NCBI GenBank assembly: GCA_902592655.1
Contig: CACJFE010000002.1
Span: forward strand, 1-64,000
Length of the DNA stretch: 64,000 nucleotides
Reading direction: 5' to 3'
Source: an uncultured Pelagibacteraceae bacterium
Lineage (GTDB): Bacteria > Pseudomonadota > Alphaproteobacteria > Pelagibacterales > Pelagibacteraceae
The notes under the pieces were generated by a model. That model worked only from the letters and a program-made list of their open reading frames with translations. It ran no database searches and had not been told where the DNA came from. Numbering within the stretch: the first letter of the stretch is position 1; every line of letters starts with the position of its first letter. The translations under genes were made by a program, and so were the position numbers. Below, piece by piece: positions 20,248-29,383 of this stretch.

Positions 20248-20634
20248 ATGAAAAATAATATATTCTCTATCATAAAATATTTATTCTATTTTTCATTAAT
20301 AATTCTACTAATTATATATTTGTTCCCAGGTAGTCTAATTGGTTACATTTTATATGGTAACATAGGAAGACAACCTGATTTTATTTTAAATCCAATGGGT
20401 ACTTCTATTAATCATTTGATATTCTTTTTCTATTTAAGTACTTTAGGTTTTATATTTCGCAATAATCAAACAAAATTTATTAATAGCTTTTCTTTTTTAT
20501 TTTTAATTTCAATAATTTTAGAATTGTTACATTATTTTATTCCTAATAGAGCATTTGAGCTTATCGACTTATATGCAAATAGCTTGGGAGTATTATTGGC
20601 TTTTTTTATGTTAAAATTTTTTAAGAAAACTTAG
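20248..20634 (+). CDS. VanZ-like family membrane protein
   Basis: Small protein of 128 residues with about four hydrophobic helices. It has the VanZ-family pattern of a histidine in the second helix region (INHLIFFFYLSTLGF), ELLHYFIPNRAFELID near residue 95 and ANSLGVLLAF after it. The biochemical function of the family is unknown outside glycopeptide-resistance clusters, and nothing in the context suggests resistance. Seven bases separate it from the nuclease gene that follows, so the two probably share a transcript. Confidence 0.75.
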   Translation: MKNNIFSIIKYLFYFSLIILLIIYLFPGSLIGYILYGNIGRQPDFILNPMGTSINHLIFFFYLSTLGFIFRNNQTKFINSFSFLFLISIILELLHYFIPNRAFELIDLYANSLGVLLAFFMLKFFKKT

Positions 20635-20640
20635 AACTTA

Positions 20641-21138
20641 ATGTCTTTGCGTATTATAATTTTATTTTTGATTTTTTTTTCTAATACTATAGCGGGTGAA
20701 ATACACGGGGTTCCAAAAATCATAGATGGAGATACAGTTCATATAAATAATTATAAACTTAGGCTAGAAGGCATAGATGCTCCAGAAATGAGGCAGCAAT
20801 GTAAAAAAGAGTTTTTAAAAATTTCATCTATAATTGGTTTCACACTTTACAAAGATTATAGCTGCGGGAAAGTCTCAAAAGAAAAGTTAATAAGCAAAAT
20901 TAGTGGAACAGAAATTAAATGTATATTTACAACTAAAGACAGATACAAAAGATATATTGCTACATGTTTTAAAGAAAAAACAAATTTAAACCAGTGGATG
21001 GTAAGAAATGGATACGCAATAGCATACAGAAGATACTCAAAAAAATATGTACCAGATGAAGATTTTGCTAAAGAAAACAAATTAGGATTATGGCAAGGGA
21101 AGTTTATGAATCCAGAAAAATGGAGAAAGCTTAACTAA
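20641..21138 (+). CDS. Exported thermonuclease-family (SNase) protein
   Basis: Staphylococcal-nuclease-fold protein. An N-terminal signal peptide (residues 1-18, ending near TIAG) predicts export. VPKIIDGDTVHIN, LRLEGIDAPEM, TKDRYKRYIATCF and NQWMVRNGYAIAYRRYS carry the conserved Asp and Arg residues of the active site. Length 165 is normal. It may degrade DNA in the periplasm for phosphorus or nucleotides; substrate is inferred from the fold. Located between two other small envelope genes. Confidence 0.82.
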   Translation: MSLRIIILFLIFFSNTIAGEIHGVPKIIDGDTVHINNYKLRLEGIDAPEMRQQCKKEFLKISSIIGFTLYKDYSCGKVSKEKLISKISGTEIKCIFTTKDRYKRYIATCFKEKTNLNQWMVRNGYAIAYRRYSKKYVPDEDFAKENKLGLWQGKFMNPEKWRKLN

Positions 21139-21158
21139 TTTTTAGTATAAACTAATAA

Positions 21159-21758
21159 ATGATTCATTTTAAAAAAGTAATATCGATTATAATATTTTTT
21201 ATTTTAGGTGCCTGTTCTTCAATACCAAAAAACACACAAAATAGTTGTGCTATCTTTGAAGAGAGATATTTGTGGTACAAACATTCCAAGGCTTCCTATG
21301 AGAAATGGGGCGCACCTATTCATTTACAACTAGCTTTTGTAAAAAAAGAAAGTGATTTTAATTGGCTCGCAAAACCACCAAGAACTAAATTATTTAAAGT
21401 AATACCATTTAAAAGACCTTCATCTTCATTTGGATATTCCCAAGCAGTGAAGGGTACCTGGGAACAATATAAAAGAGAAACAAATAATCCACTTGCTACT
21501 AGAGCAAGATTTAAAGACTCGGTAGATTTTATAGGATGGTATATCCATAAAACAAATAAGATATTAAAAATTTCAAAAAAAGATCCTTACCGACAGTACT
21601 TAGCTTATTATAAAGGCTGGGGAGATTATAAAAATTATTCAAAAGACAAAAAAGCCATCATATACGCAAAATCAGTTAAGGATATGGCAATCAAATATAG
21701 AAAACAATTAACCCTATGCAAAAAAAATCTAGATAAGAACAAATATATTATTTTTTAA
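21159..21758 (+). CDS. Lipoprotein with lytic-transglycosylase-like fold
   Basis: A lipoprotein signal (IIFFILGAC, lipobox cysteine at residue 19) precedes a domain resembling soluble lytic transglycosylases: LQLAFVKKESDFNW carries a likely catalytic glutamate, and FGYSQAVKGTWEQYK plus YLAYYKGWGDYKN match later family segments. It would sit in the periplasm or on the outer membrane and cleave peptidoglycan. Length is 199 residues. The fit is partial, so the enzymatic call is moderate. Its stop overlaps the RND pump gene end by 11 bases. Confidence 0.7.
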   Translation: MIHFKKVISIIIFFILGACSSIPKNTQNSCAIFEERYLWYKHSKASYEKWGAPIHLQLAFVKKESDFNWLAKPPRTKLFKVIPFKRPSSSFGYSQAVKGTWEQYKRETNNPLATRARFKDSVDFIGWYIHKTNKILKISKKDPYRQYLAYYKGWGDYKNYSKDKKAIIYAKSVKDMAIKYRKQLTLCKKNLDKNKYIIF

Positions 21759-24700
21759 GCTGTTTCTGTAGCTCAATTTCAACAGCGTCGATCCTCTTGG
21801 TTCCTCTTCCAACAATTGTATAAACAGTAGGGATTACGTAGAGAGTAAAAAATGTTGAGAATAACATTCCGCCAAATATTGTTATACCAACAGTTAATCG
21901 ACTTGCAGCACCAGGTCCAGTTCCAAGAATAAGTGGTAAAACTCCAATAATTGTTGAGATACTTGTCATGAGAATAGGCCTTAGCCTAATAGCTGCAGCT
22001 TCAAATACAGCAACTTCTAAATTTTTTCCTTCCTTCCTTAACTGATTTGCAAATTCTACAATTAGTATACCGTTTTTAGCTGAGAGACCGATCAAAATGA
22101 TTAATGCTATCTGACTATAAACATTCAATGAAGATCCAACTACCAATAAACCAATTAATCCACCAAAAATAGCCATAGGCACAGTTAACATAATTGTCAG
22201 TGGATGCCTCCAGCTTTCAAATTGAGCGCTCATAGCTAGGTACGCAGTAATTAATGCCAAAGCAAATATTACATAAAGTTCGGTGTTAGTTTTTTTATAC
22301 TCTTCACTTTCACCTTTATAAGCAATTTTTGCTTGAGGTGTATTTTGTTCTACAACACTTACTAAAAACTTTAGAGCTTCATCAAGCGAATAGTCTCCAA
22401 CAAGTCTTGCCGAGATAGTAACTGCTTTTTGTCTATTGTATCTTGCTAAAAATGGAGATTGTCCCTGTTCATCGTATGCAACTAAGTTTGACACAGATAC
22501 TAGCTTTCCATTGTTTTTAGATCTTACAAAAACTTTACTTATACTATCTGGCTCTTGTCTATCTTTGATATCACCTTGCAAAATTATAGAATATTCTTTT
22601 CCATCTCTTGTAAAGTTTGTCACTCTTTTAGAACCAAAAATTGTTTCTATAGTTTTTCCAATATCCTCTGTCGAAACTCCTAGATCAGCAGCTTTCTTTT
22701 GATCTATTTTTACATTTAATTGAGGTTTGTTCAGATCAAAGTCATCTTGAATAGAAGTAAGACCAGGATTTTTTCTTGCTTCTTTTTTAATTATCTCCTT
22801 CCACTCAATCAATTGCTCATATGTATTACCTAAAACAACAAATTGTATTGGGCTTTCTATTCCGCTAGTTCTTATTCCCTGAGGCATTATTGGAAAAGCC
22901 AAAACACCTGGCACTCTAGCAATTTTCCCAAAAGACTCTCTCATTATCTCAACTCCATGACGATCTCTTTTAGCCCAGGGCTCTAAAAGAACAATTATAA
23001 AACCACTATTTACTTGTTTAGCTGACTTTCCAAAACCTGGAACTCGCATGATTAATTTTCTATATTCACCTTTACCTACACTTGGAAGCAACAATTCCTC
23101 AATTTCTTCTGCTCTATCTTTGGTAAAATTAAAGCCTGATCCTTGCGGGGCTTTTACAATTACAAAAAATGCTCCTCTATCTTCTGGAGCAATTAATTCT
23201 TTCTTGGCAAAATTAAAAAAGAAAATTGTTAATGCAAGAGTACCCAACAAAAAAATAGTTATTGCTTTTCTTTTCTTTATCCAATTTAACAGTGAAACTT
23301 TATAAAGATATGTAAGTTCTTTTAAAAACTTCTCAAATTTTAAAACAATTTTTGATTTTTGCATATCTTTTTGTAAAAATTTACTAGCCAACATTGGACT
23401 TAATGATAACGCAACAAAGCTTGAAATGATAACAGCTGACGCAAGAGTAATTGCTGTTTGAGTAAAAAGAACTCCTGTAATTCCTTTAATAAAAATTAAA
23501 GGAACAAATACTGCTACTAACACAACAGTAGTAGCTATTATTGCAAACGATACCTGCTTAGCACCTTTGTAAGCTGCAACTAAAGGTGTATCGCCTAACT
23601 CTATTCTTCTCACTATATTTTCAAGCATCACAATAGCATCATCAACCACAATACCAATAGCAAGTACTAAGGCCATCAAAGTAAAAAGATTAATTGAAAA
23701 ATCAAAAATATAAATTGATAAAAAAGTTGAGATTAATGAAACAGGCAAAGCTATTAGGGGCACAACCAAAGCTCTAAGGTTGCCTAGAAATAGATAGATA
23801 ATAATAGTCACCAATATTAAAGCAATGATCAGCGTTTTATAAACCTCTTTAATAGCAGATTTTATATAATTACTTCTATCAAATGAAACCTCTAAGGTAG
23901 TACCTGGTGGCAAGCTTGGTTTAAGCTCTTTTATCTTTTTTTTAATTCCATTAGCCACAGCGATGGTGTTTGCATCAGATTGTTGATATATCCCTATACC
24001 AACAACTTGTTTTCCGTTACCTTTAAATAAAGTTCTTGTTGACTCAGCTCCCAGTTCGATTCTTGAAACATCTGACAAGGTTATGATTGAACCATCTTTA
24101 GCCCTTTTTAGAGGTAGATTTTTATAATTCTCAACTTCCTGATAAGCTTTATCAAGTTTTATAGTTAGATCGATATCTCTTGACTCAATTCGCCCAGCTG
24201 GAAATTCTGTATTTTCACTTCTAAGAACTGCTTCTACCTCTTGCGTGGTCAGATCTCTTGCAGCTAAGGCTATTGGATCTAACCAAACTCTAAGCGAAAG
24301 TTCTCTTTGTCCACCAAGTCTTACTCTACCTACACCATCAACGGTAGAGAAAGTATCAGTTAAATATCTATCGGCGTAATCAGTTAATTCTAAATCTGTC
24401 ATCGTTTCAGAGTTGAAAGACAACCACATAGTAGTTCTCATTCCTGCACTTTGTTTGAAAATTTCAGGTTGTTCCGCACCTTCTGGTAAATTATCTAGTA
24501 CTCTAGATACGGAGCTTCTTACGTCGTTAGCAACGTCGTCTAAGTTTAAACTCGTTTCAAATGTGAGTGTTATTCTTGAACTTTCATCTTCACTAAACGA
24601 GTCTATCGTTTCTAGCCCGGGTGTTCCTCCAACAAAATCTTCAATTTTTTGAGTTATTTGAGTATCAACAATTTCTGCCGATGCACCTCTATACTCAGTT

Positions 24701-24843
24701 TGAATAGTTACTACGGGAGGTTGCACATCAGGTAGTTCATCAGTTGGAATTTCTTGAAAAGTTACAAGACCAAATATTACTAATACTAAGCTCATTACTG
24801 AAGCTACGACAGGTCTTTTGATAGATAGGTCTGTTAAAAACAT
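21748..24843 (-). CDS. RND-family efflux pump inner-membrane transporter
   Basis: Proton-driven efflux pump of the AcrB/HAE1 kind, 1031 residues with two six-helix halves and two periplasmic loops. The N-terminus (FLTDLSIKRPVVASVMSLVL), the fourth-helix motif ALVLAIGIVVDDAIVMLENI with its paired aspartates, and the late GLSAKNGILIVEFANQL and LRPILMTSIST stretches are diagnostic. The adaptor gene lies directly upstream and the two abut without overlap. No TolC-like outer-membrane gene is adjacent. Substrate is unknown. Confidence 0.92.
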   Translation of the reverse strand: MFLTDLSIKRPVVASVMSLVLVIFGLVTFQEIPTDELPDVQPPVVTIQTEYRGASAEIVDTQITQKIEDFVGGTPGLETIDSFSEDESSRITLTFETSLNLDDVANDVRSSVSRVLDNLPEGAEQPEIFKQSAGMRTTMWLSFNSETMTDLELTDYADRYLTDTFSTVDGVGRVRLGGQRELSLRVWLDPIALAARDLTTQEVEAVLRSENTEFPAGRIESRDIDLTIKLDKAYQEVENYKNLPLKRAKDGSIITLSDVSRIELGAESTRTLFKGNGKQVVGIGIYQQSDANTIAVANGIKKKIKELKPSLPPGTTLEVSFDRSNYIKSAIKEVYKTLIIALILVTIIIYLFLGNLRALVVPLIALPVSLISTFLSIYIFDFSINLFTLMALVLAIGIVVDDAIVMLENIVRRIELGDTPLVAAYKGAKQVSFAIIATTVVLVAVFVPLIFIKGITGVLFTQTAITLASAVIISSFVALSLSPMLASKFLQKDMQKSKIVLKFEKFLKELTYLYKVSLLNWIKKRKAITIFLLGTLALTIFFFNFAKKELIAPEDRGAFFVIVKAPQGSGFNFTKDRAEEIEELLLPSVGKGEYRKLIMRVPGFGKSAKQVNSGFIIVLLEPWAKRDRHGVEIMRESFGKIARVPGVLAFPIMPQGIRTSGIESPIQFVVLGNTYEQLIEWKEIIKKEARKNPGLTSIQDDFDLNKPQLNVKIDQKKAADLGVSTEDIGKTIETIFGSKRVTNFTRDGKEYSIILQGDIKDRQEPDSISKVFVRSKNNGKLVSVSNLVAYDEQGQSPFLARYNRQKAVTISARLVGDYSLDEALKFLVSVVEQNTPQAKIAYKGESEEYKKTNTELYVIFALALITAYLAMSAQFESWRHPLTIMLTVPMAIFGGLIGLLVVGSSLNVYSQIALIILIGLSAKNGILIVEFANQLRKEGKNLEVAVFEAAAIRLRPILMTSISTIIGVLPLILGTGPGAASRLTVGITIFGGMLFSTFFTLYVIPTVYTIVGRGTKRIDAVEIELQKQLKK

Positions 24844-25716
24844 TTAATTATTTGGATTCATAATTTTGATTTTAGCGTTATTTCTTACTTTTGAGACACC
24901 TTCTGTAATAACAAGGTCACCTTCATTTATTCCTGATATGACAGAAACTTTTCCAAAATTTCTTTTACCAATTTCAATGTTCTTTTTTTCAGCAGTTTCA
25001 TCTCTTACTGTGTAAACAAAAGCTGTATTACCTTGAATCGTTACAGCACTCTCTGGAACACCAACTTGATTAATTTCATCGTATATAATTTTTACTGTCA
25101 TTAGTTGCCCCGGAATGATTTCGAAATCTGAATTATCAACTAAAACTCTAGATAAAACTGATCTTGTAGAAGGATCTATTCTTGAGCTAATTGTTTGAAT
25201 TTTACCCTTAAAAGTCTTTTTAAATGCTGAACTTGTTATTTCTGCTTTCAATCCTGGTTTGAGTACACTTACATAATTCTCTGGGACTTTTATGTCTATC
25301 ACTATTTTTTTTAAATCATCCAAAGTTACTATTAAACTCTCTGAACCCAAAACTCCTTGGGCAATTTCTCTTTTCCCCAATTTACCTGCAAAATCTGCAA
25401 TAACTTCTTCTCCACTTTTAAGCCTAAGGATTATTTCACCTTTTTTTACAAATCTACTATCAATATTTAATTTTCCAGCAACTTCATTTGTTTTTATTCT
25501 ATACGTTTTTGAATTTTGCGCTAATGCTGTTCCAAAAGTTTCTATACTTTTGTAAAACAAAGATCTCTCAACTTGCTCTACAATTACCCCTGGTGCAGGC
25601 CTTACACTAAATTTCTTTTTAAAGTGTAAACCAATAAAATGCCTTGCAGCAATAATTGCAAAAATAGCAATAAAAAAGATAATTAAAAATACTTTTAATT
25701 TTGATGATGCTTTCAT
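24844..25716 (-). CDS. RND efflux periplasmic adaptor (membrane fusion protein)
   Basis: HlyD/AcrA-type adaptor linking the RND pump to an outer-membrane channel. One N-terminal membrane anchor (about residues 8-28) is followed by lipoyl and beta-barrel parts (SRFVKKGEIILRL, IDPSTRSVLSRV, EIIPGQLMTVKI). The ATG at 25716 is chosen (290 residues), 2 bases after the upstream stop; the frame extends nine residues further but would overlap that gene. It is short for the family, as the coiled-coil hairpin is nearly absent. Confidence 0.86.
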   Translation of the reverse strand: MKASSKLKVFLIIFFIAIFAIIAARHFIGLHFKKKFSVRPAPGVIVEQVERSLFYKSIETFGTALAQNSKTYRIKTNEVAGKLNIDSRFVKKGEIILRLKSGEEVIADFAGKLGKREIAQGVLGSESLIVTLDDLKKIVIDIKVPENYVSVLKPGLKAEITSSAFKKTFKGKIQTISSRIDPSTRSVLSRVLVDNSDFEIIPGQLMTVKIIYDEINQVGVPESAVTIQGNTAFVYTVRDETAEKKNIEIGKRNFGKVSVISGINEGDLVITEGVSKVRNNAKIKIMNPNN

Positions 25717-25718
25717 TT

Positions 25719-26531
25719 TTATTCTAATCCGTACTCCGACCATGAGCCGTCATAGATAGTAGGTTTTTTACCACTTATGATAGAATTAGCTAGTCCTAAA
25801 ATACATGCGGTGACTCCAGATCCGCATGTAAAAGCAATATCTTTATCTTTATCTATTTCATTCTGATCAAAAATCTTTATTAAATCCTCTTTTTTTTTGA
25901 AGGTTCTATCTTCATTTAAAAGTAATTGAAAAGGTATATTTTTAGATCCTTCAATGTGACCACTTTTTAATCCTTGTCGGGGCTCTGGAACCAAACCCAA
26001 ATATCTTTCTTTGCTTCTAGCATCTATTAACTGAAATTTTTTATCCAATATGTTTTTTTTGACTTGAGTTTTATTTATTACCATGGATAAATTTTCATTA
26101 GTTTCATAATTAGATTTGGAGATTTTTATTATTTCTTTTGAAACAGCTCTATTTTCCTTCAACCATTTTGTAAAATTCCCGTCTAAAACAGAAACTAGAT
26201 CAGCATTATGTCCAAAGTAAATAAAAGTATACCAAACTCTACATGAACTGAAGACATCTGAATTATCATAAATTATTACATGGTCAGAATTATTTATTCC
26301 CAAATCGGAAACAATGTTTCCCCACTCTTTATTTGAAGGAAGCATATGGGGTAACGAAGAATTTTTCTTTGAATTTTTATCAATATCAAAGAATATAGAG
26401 TTCATTATATGATTTTCTTTAAACTCCTCTTCAGCATTTCTATCTGAGTTAGGCAAACACCAAGTAGCATCTAATATTTTCACTTTATTGATATTTTTTT
26501 CAAGCCATTCTGTAGTAACAAGCTGTTTCAT
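25719..26531 (-). CDS. sseA: 3-mercaptopyruvate/thiosulfate sulfurtransferase
   Basis: Two-domain rhodanese. The N-terminal domain holds TTEWLEKNINKVKILDATW and VIIYDNSDVFSSCRVWYTF; the C-terminal domain holds LIDARSKERYLG, SGHIEGSKNIPF and the active-site loop FTCGSGVTACIL with Cys236. CGSGVTA is the mercaptopyruvate form of the loop rather than the thiosulfate CRKGVTA form. Length 270 is normal. It overlaps msrA by one base and precedes the efflux adaptor by 2 bases, so a four-gene transcript is likely. Confidence 0.9.
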   Translation of the reverse strand: MKQLVTTEWLEKNINKVKILDATWCLPNSDRNAEEEFKENHIMNSIFFDIDKNSKKNSSLPHMLPSNKEWGNIVSDLGINNSDHVIIYDNSDVFSSCRVWYTFIYFGHNADLVSVLDGNFTKWLKENRAVSKEIIKISKSNYETNENLSMVINKTQVKKNILDKKFQLIDARSKERYLGLVPEPRQGLKSGHIEGSKNIPFQLLLNEDRTFKKKEDLIKIFDQNEIDKDKDIAFTCGSGVTACILGLANSIISGKKPTIYDGSWSEYGLE

Positions 26532-26977
26532 TATCTATTTTTTTCTATGTACTTTTGATGATATTCTTCTGCCTTACAATAATTTTTGAGCCGGGAAATA
26601 TTAGTTTGAATTTTTCCGTTAAGTTCCTTATTAAAAATTTCCAAAATTTCGTTAGCCTCAGCTTTTTGAATGTCATCTTCATAAAATATTTCACTTCGAT
26701 ATTGAGTTCCAACATCAGGGTATTGCATATCTTTTTGAGTAGGGTCGTGCATTTTAAAAAATAAATCTAAAATTTTTTTAAAAGAAATTAATTTTTCATC
26801 AAAGGTAAGTCTTACAACTTCAGCATGACCAGTGTCACCTCTACATACTTCTTCATATGTAACTTTATCAGATAATCCACCAGCATAGCCGACTTCTGTT
26901 TCAATTATACCTGGCTTATTTTTGAAGTTTTCCTCAGGTTTCCAAAAACAGCCAAGAGCAAGTGTACATTTCTTCAT
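26531..26977 (-). CDS. msrA: Peptide methionine-S-sulfoxide reductase
   Basis: Repairs the S epimer of oxidised methionine. The catalytic Cys10 is in LALGCFWKPEE, and EVGYAGG, GHAEVVRLTFD, FFKMHDPTQ and VGTQYRSEIFY follow as in MsrA. At 148 residues it is one of the shortest forms, lacking the C-terminal extension that often carries resolving cysteines; a thioredoxin is encoded at 53067. First gene of the run that continues with sseA. Confidence 0.94.
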   Translation of the reverse strand: MKKCTLALGCFWKPEENFKNKPGIIETEVGYAGGLSDKVTYEEVCRGDTGHAEVVRLTFDEKLISFKKILDLFFKMHDPTQKDMQYPDVGTQYRSEIFYEDDIQKAEANEILEIFNKELNGKIQTNISRLKNYCKAEEYHQKYIEKNR

Positions 26978-26998
26978 AAAGTAATTATATAGAGTTGT

Positions 26999-27003
26999 GA
27001 GGA
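26999..27003 (+). promoter_or_regulatory. Shine-Dalgarno that supports a TTG start
   Basis: GAGGA lies 7 bases before the TTG at 27011. No in-frame ATG occurs nearby upstream, and the next ATG downstream would delete most of the first transmembrane helix, so this site decides the start of the DMT permease. Confidence 0.55.
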
Positions 27004-27010
27004 TATTAAA

Positions 27011-27889
27011 TTGTTAGCACGAAATCAATTAGGCGTATTGTACGGAGTAGCATCTGTGGCATGTTTTGCCATGATGGATGCTTGTGTTAAATGGTTAGAC
27101 CAGTTTCCTGTTGGTGAAGTATTATTTGCAAGATTTTTTTTCGGTTTGATACCAATTTTAATGCTTGTACCTAAGAATGAATTTAAAACTTTTTATAAAA
27201 CTACAAGACCTAAATTACATGCTTTCAGAGCTGTAACAGGGACCTTAGCAATTATTGCGCTTTTTATTGCTCTCAGAGAAATACCTTTGGCAGATGTTGT
27301 AAGTTTGACTTTTGGAGGCCCAATTTTCGTTACCTTAGGTTCAATATTTTTTTTATCTGAAAAAGTGGGTATTAGAAGATGGTCTGCAGTTTTAATTGGG
27401 TTTATAGGGATGTTAATGATTGTCAAACCTGCTTATGATGAATTAAATATTTATTACTTGTTTCCAATAATTTTTTGTATTTTCTTCGCTTGTGTAGCTT
27501 TAAGTATAAGAAGTTTATCATCTACCGAACCTAATTATAGAATTGCCTTATACTTTTCTTTATTAAGCATGATAGTTGGTCTAGCAACACTTCCTTTTGG
27601 CTGGATAATGCCATCAAAATTTGAACTCTTTCTTTTAATTTTTACAGGTATAATTGGTTCAGTAGCTAATATTTTACTTACAGTATCACTAAGAATAGCT
27701 GAAGCATCACTAGTTACACCAACAAAATATTTAAATTTAGTATTTGCAATATTGTTAGGATATTTCATTTGGGGTGAAATACCAAAAGTACTGACTCTTT
27801 TGGGTGCTGGTTTAATCATTGTAAGTTCTGCAATTATCTTCATGAGAGAATCTCAACTTAAAAAACAAGTTGTTAGTCCTAGGCCGTGA
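27011..27889 (+). CDS. EamA/DMT-family permease
   Basis: Ten-helix drug/metabolite transporter of 292 residues made of two EamA repeats. The first repeat runs from LGVLYGVASVACFAMMDACVK to FIGMLMIVKP near residue 140, and the second ends in LGAGLIIVSSAIIFMRE. Substrate cannot be predicted; family members export amino acids and other metabolites. It starts with TTG, supported by a GAGGA ribosome site, and its stop overlaps the GTG of the next gene by 4 bases, suggesting coupled translation. Divergent from msrA. Confidence 0.85.
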   Translation: MLARNQLGVLYGVASVACFAMMDACVKWLDQFPVGEVLFARFFFGLIPILMLVPKNEFKTFYKTTRPKLHAFRAVTGTLAIIALFIALREIPLADVVSLTFGGPIFVTLGSIFFLSEKVGIRRWSAVLIGFIGMLMIVKPAYDELNIYYLFPIIFCIFFACVALSIRSLSSTEPNYRIALYFSLLSMIVGLATLPFGWIMPSKFELFLLIFTGIIGSVANILLTVSLRIAEASLVTPTKYLNLVFAILLGYFIWGEIPKVLTLLGAGLIIVSSAIIFMRESQLKKQVVSPRP

Positions 27890-28509
27890 GCAAGTATCCA
27901 AGTTACTGGTCAAAAGCAATAAAAACTTTATCTAAAAGAGATAAAGTTTTAAAAAGACTAATCCTTAAATACAATGATAAATTTTTGACTACTAGAAAAG
28001 ATATTTTTTACTCTTTATGTAAAAGTATTGTCGGTCAGCAGATAAGTGTATCAGCTGCTAACTCAGTATTTAAAAAATTTCAAAAGAAAACTAAAGGGAT
28101 TAATCCCCTAAAAGTGTCAAAATTATCAATATCACAACTTAAATCCTGTGGTCTAAGTAGACAAAAAGCTTTAGGAATAAAAGAATTGTCAATTAAATTT
28201 GTAAAGAAAGAATTTGATCCAAAATTAATCAAAAATATGAATGATGAGGAAGCCATTCAATACTTATCATCATTGAGACAAATAGGTAGATGGAGCGCAG
28301 AAATGATTTTACTATTCACTTACAATCGATCTAATATTTGGCCTTTGCAAGATATTGGCTTATTAAGAGCAATATCAAACAATTATAAGAAAAAATACTT
28401 TCCTCCAAAAAGTTTCTTAAATAAACTTTATAAAAAATTTACACCTTATTGTTCAGTTGCCACTTGGTATCTCTGGCGCAGTATTGACGATGAACCAATC
28501 CAATACTAA
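27886..28509 (+). CDS. DNA-3-methyladenine glycosylase II (AlkA-like, HhH-GPD)
   Basis: Base-excision repair glycosylase for alkylated purines. The helix-hairpin-helix region LSSLRQIGRWSAEMILLF is followed by the catalytic aspartate Asp156 in WPLQDIGLLRA. SIVGQQISVSAANSVF in the N-terminal half is also typical. There is no cysteine cluster, so it has no iron-sulfur centre. Length 207 fits the compact AlkA form without the N-terminal domain of E. coli AlkA. Starts with GTG inside the DMT stop. The 3' end overlaps the convergent DUF1330 gene by 4 bases. Confidence 0.87.
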   Translation: MSKYPSYWSKAIKTLSKRDKVLKRLILKYNDKFLTTRKDIFYSLCKSIVGQQISVSAANSVFKKFQKKTKGINPLKVSKLSISQLKSCGLSRQKALGIKELSIKFVKKEFDPKLIKNMNDEEAIQYLSSLRQIGRWSAEMILLFTYNRSNIWPLQDIGLLRAISNNYKKKYFPPKSFLNKLYKKFTPYCSVATWYLWRSIDDEPIQY

Positions 28510-28793
28510 GCGCCTTCAATCGTCTGATGTTGACGCTCTGCATAACCTTGAAGAATAGAATGTGCATCTTGATACTCTTTTGAATTGTAAAAGTTATTAG
28601 CTTCATCATAGGATGGAAACTCAATTACAACTGTTCTTGGAGATTTATCTCCCTCATTAGATGTAGATCTTCCACCTCTAATTAAAAATTTTCCCTCATA
28701 TTTTTCAACTGCTGCTCTAGCTTTAACAGCGTATTCTTTTAACTTTTCCTTATTACTTATACTTTTATAAACACAAACTACATATCCTTTCAT
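28506..28793 (-). CDS. DUF1330 domain protein
   Basis: A 95-residue protein of the dimeric ferredoxin-like-fold DUF1330 family. Family features: GYVVCVYKSISNKEKLKEY at the start, a central FLIRGGRS, and VVIEFPSYDEANNFYNSKEY near the end, followed by a histidine. An AAAGGAG ribosome site lies about 7 bases before the ATG. The function of the family is not established. Confidence 0.8.
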   Translation of the reverse strand: MKGYVVCVYKSISNKEKLKEYAVKARAAVEKYEGKFLIRGGRSTSNEGDKSPRTVVIEFPSYDEANNFYNSKEYQDAHSILQGYAERQHQTIEGA

Positions 28794-28826
28794 TTACAAC
28801 TCCTTTAAAATAAACTAACTTTTTTC

Positions 28827-29354
28827 ATGGCAGATAAACTTATCATTGATTGGAAAGAGTATAATCTAATCGTTGAAAAATTAGCAATACAAATTCATGA
28901 AAGTGGTTTTAAACCTAATTTACTTATTGGTATTGCGAGAGGTGGCCTTCCAATTACTGATGTATTAAGCCGAGTTTTTAAATTAAAATGTGCTTATCTT
29001 GCCGTAGAATCATACTCTGGAGAGGGTACAGAAGATCAACAAGGGGATTTGGTTTTCTCAAGAGAAATGAGCTCTACTGTTCAAGAAATGAAAGGCAATA
29101 TTCTTTTATGTGATGACTTATCCGATACAGGGGTAACGCTAAATAAAAGTATTGATTGGTTGAAAAAATACCCACCCCTCAAAGGCAATATAAAAGAGAT
29201 CAAAACTGCTGTGCTCTGGAAAAAAAAAGACTCAACTTTCGAACCTGATTTTTGTGCTCAAAGATTAGATAGTAACCCATGGATTGTTCAACCATTCGAG
29301 CATTATGAAGAAATAAAAGTTCAAGATTTAATTAATAAACATGAGAAAAATTAA
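28827..29354 (+). CDS. Purine phosphoribosyltransferase
   Basis: Type I phosphoribosyltransferase of 175 residues. LLIGIARGGLPITDVLS near residue 30 and the PRPP-binding motif ILLCDDLSDTGVTLNKS near 91-107 are clear. It most resembles small xanthine/hypoxanthine salvage enzymes. The convergent purine-type permease next door supports a salvage role: the permease imports the base and this enzyme makes the nucleotide. Exact base specificity is not readable. Confidence 0.83.
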   Translation: MADKLIIDWKEYNLIVEKLAIQIHESGFKPNLLIGIARGGLPITDVLSRVFKLKCAYLAVESYSGEGTEDQQGDLVFSREMSSTVQEMKGNILLCDDLSDTGVTLNKSIDWLKKYPPLKGNIKEIKTAVLWKKKDSTFEPDFCAQRLDSNPWIVQPFEHYEEIKVQDLINKHEKN

Positions 29355-29383
29355 GGGCCAGAATTATCTGGCCCTAAATTTTT
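29354..29383. terminator. Bidirectional hairpin terminator
   Basis: AGGGCCAG at 29354-29361 pairs perfectly with CTGGCCCT at 29368-29375 around a 6-base loop, followed by TAAATTTTT on the plus strand. It sits exactly between the convergent phosphoribosyltransferase and permease genes and is one of the most GC-rich hairpins in the window. Confidence 0.8.
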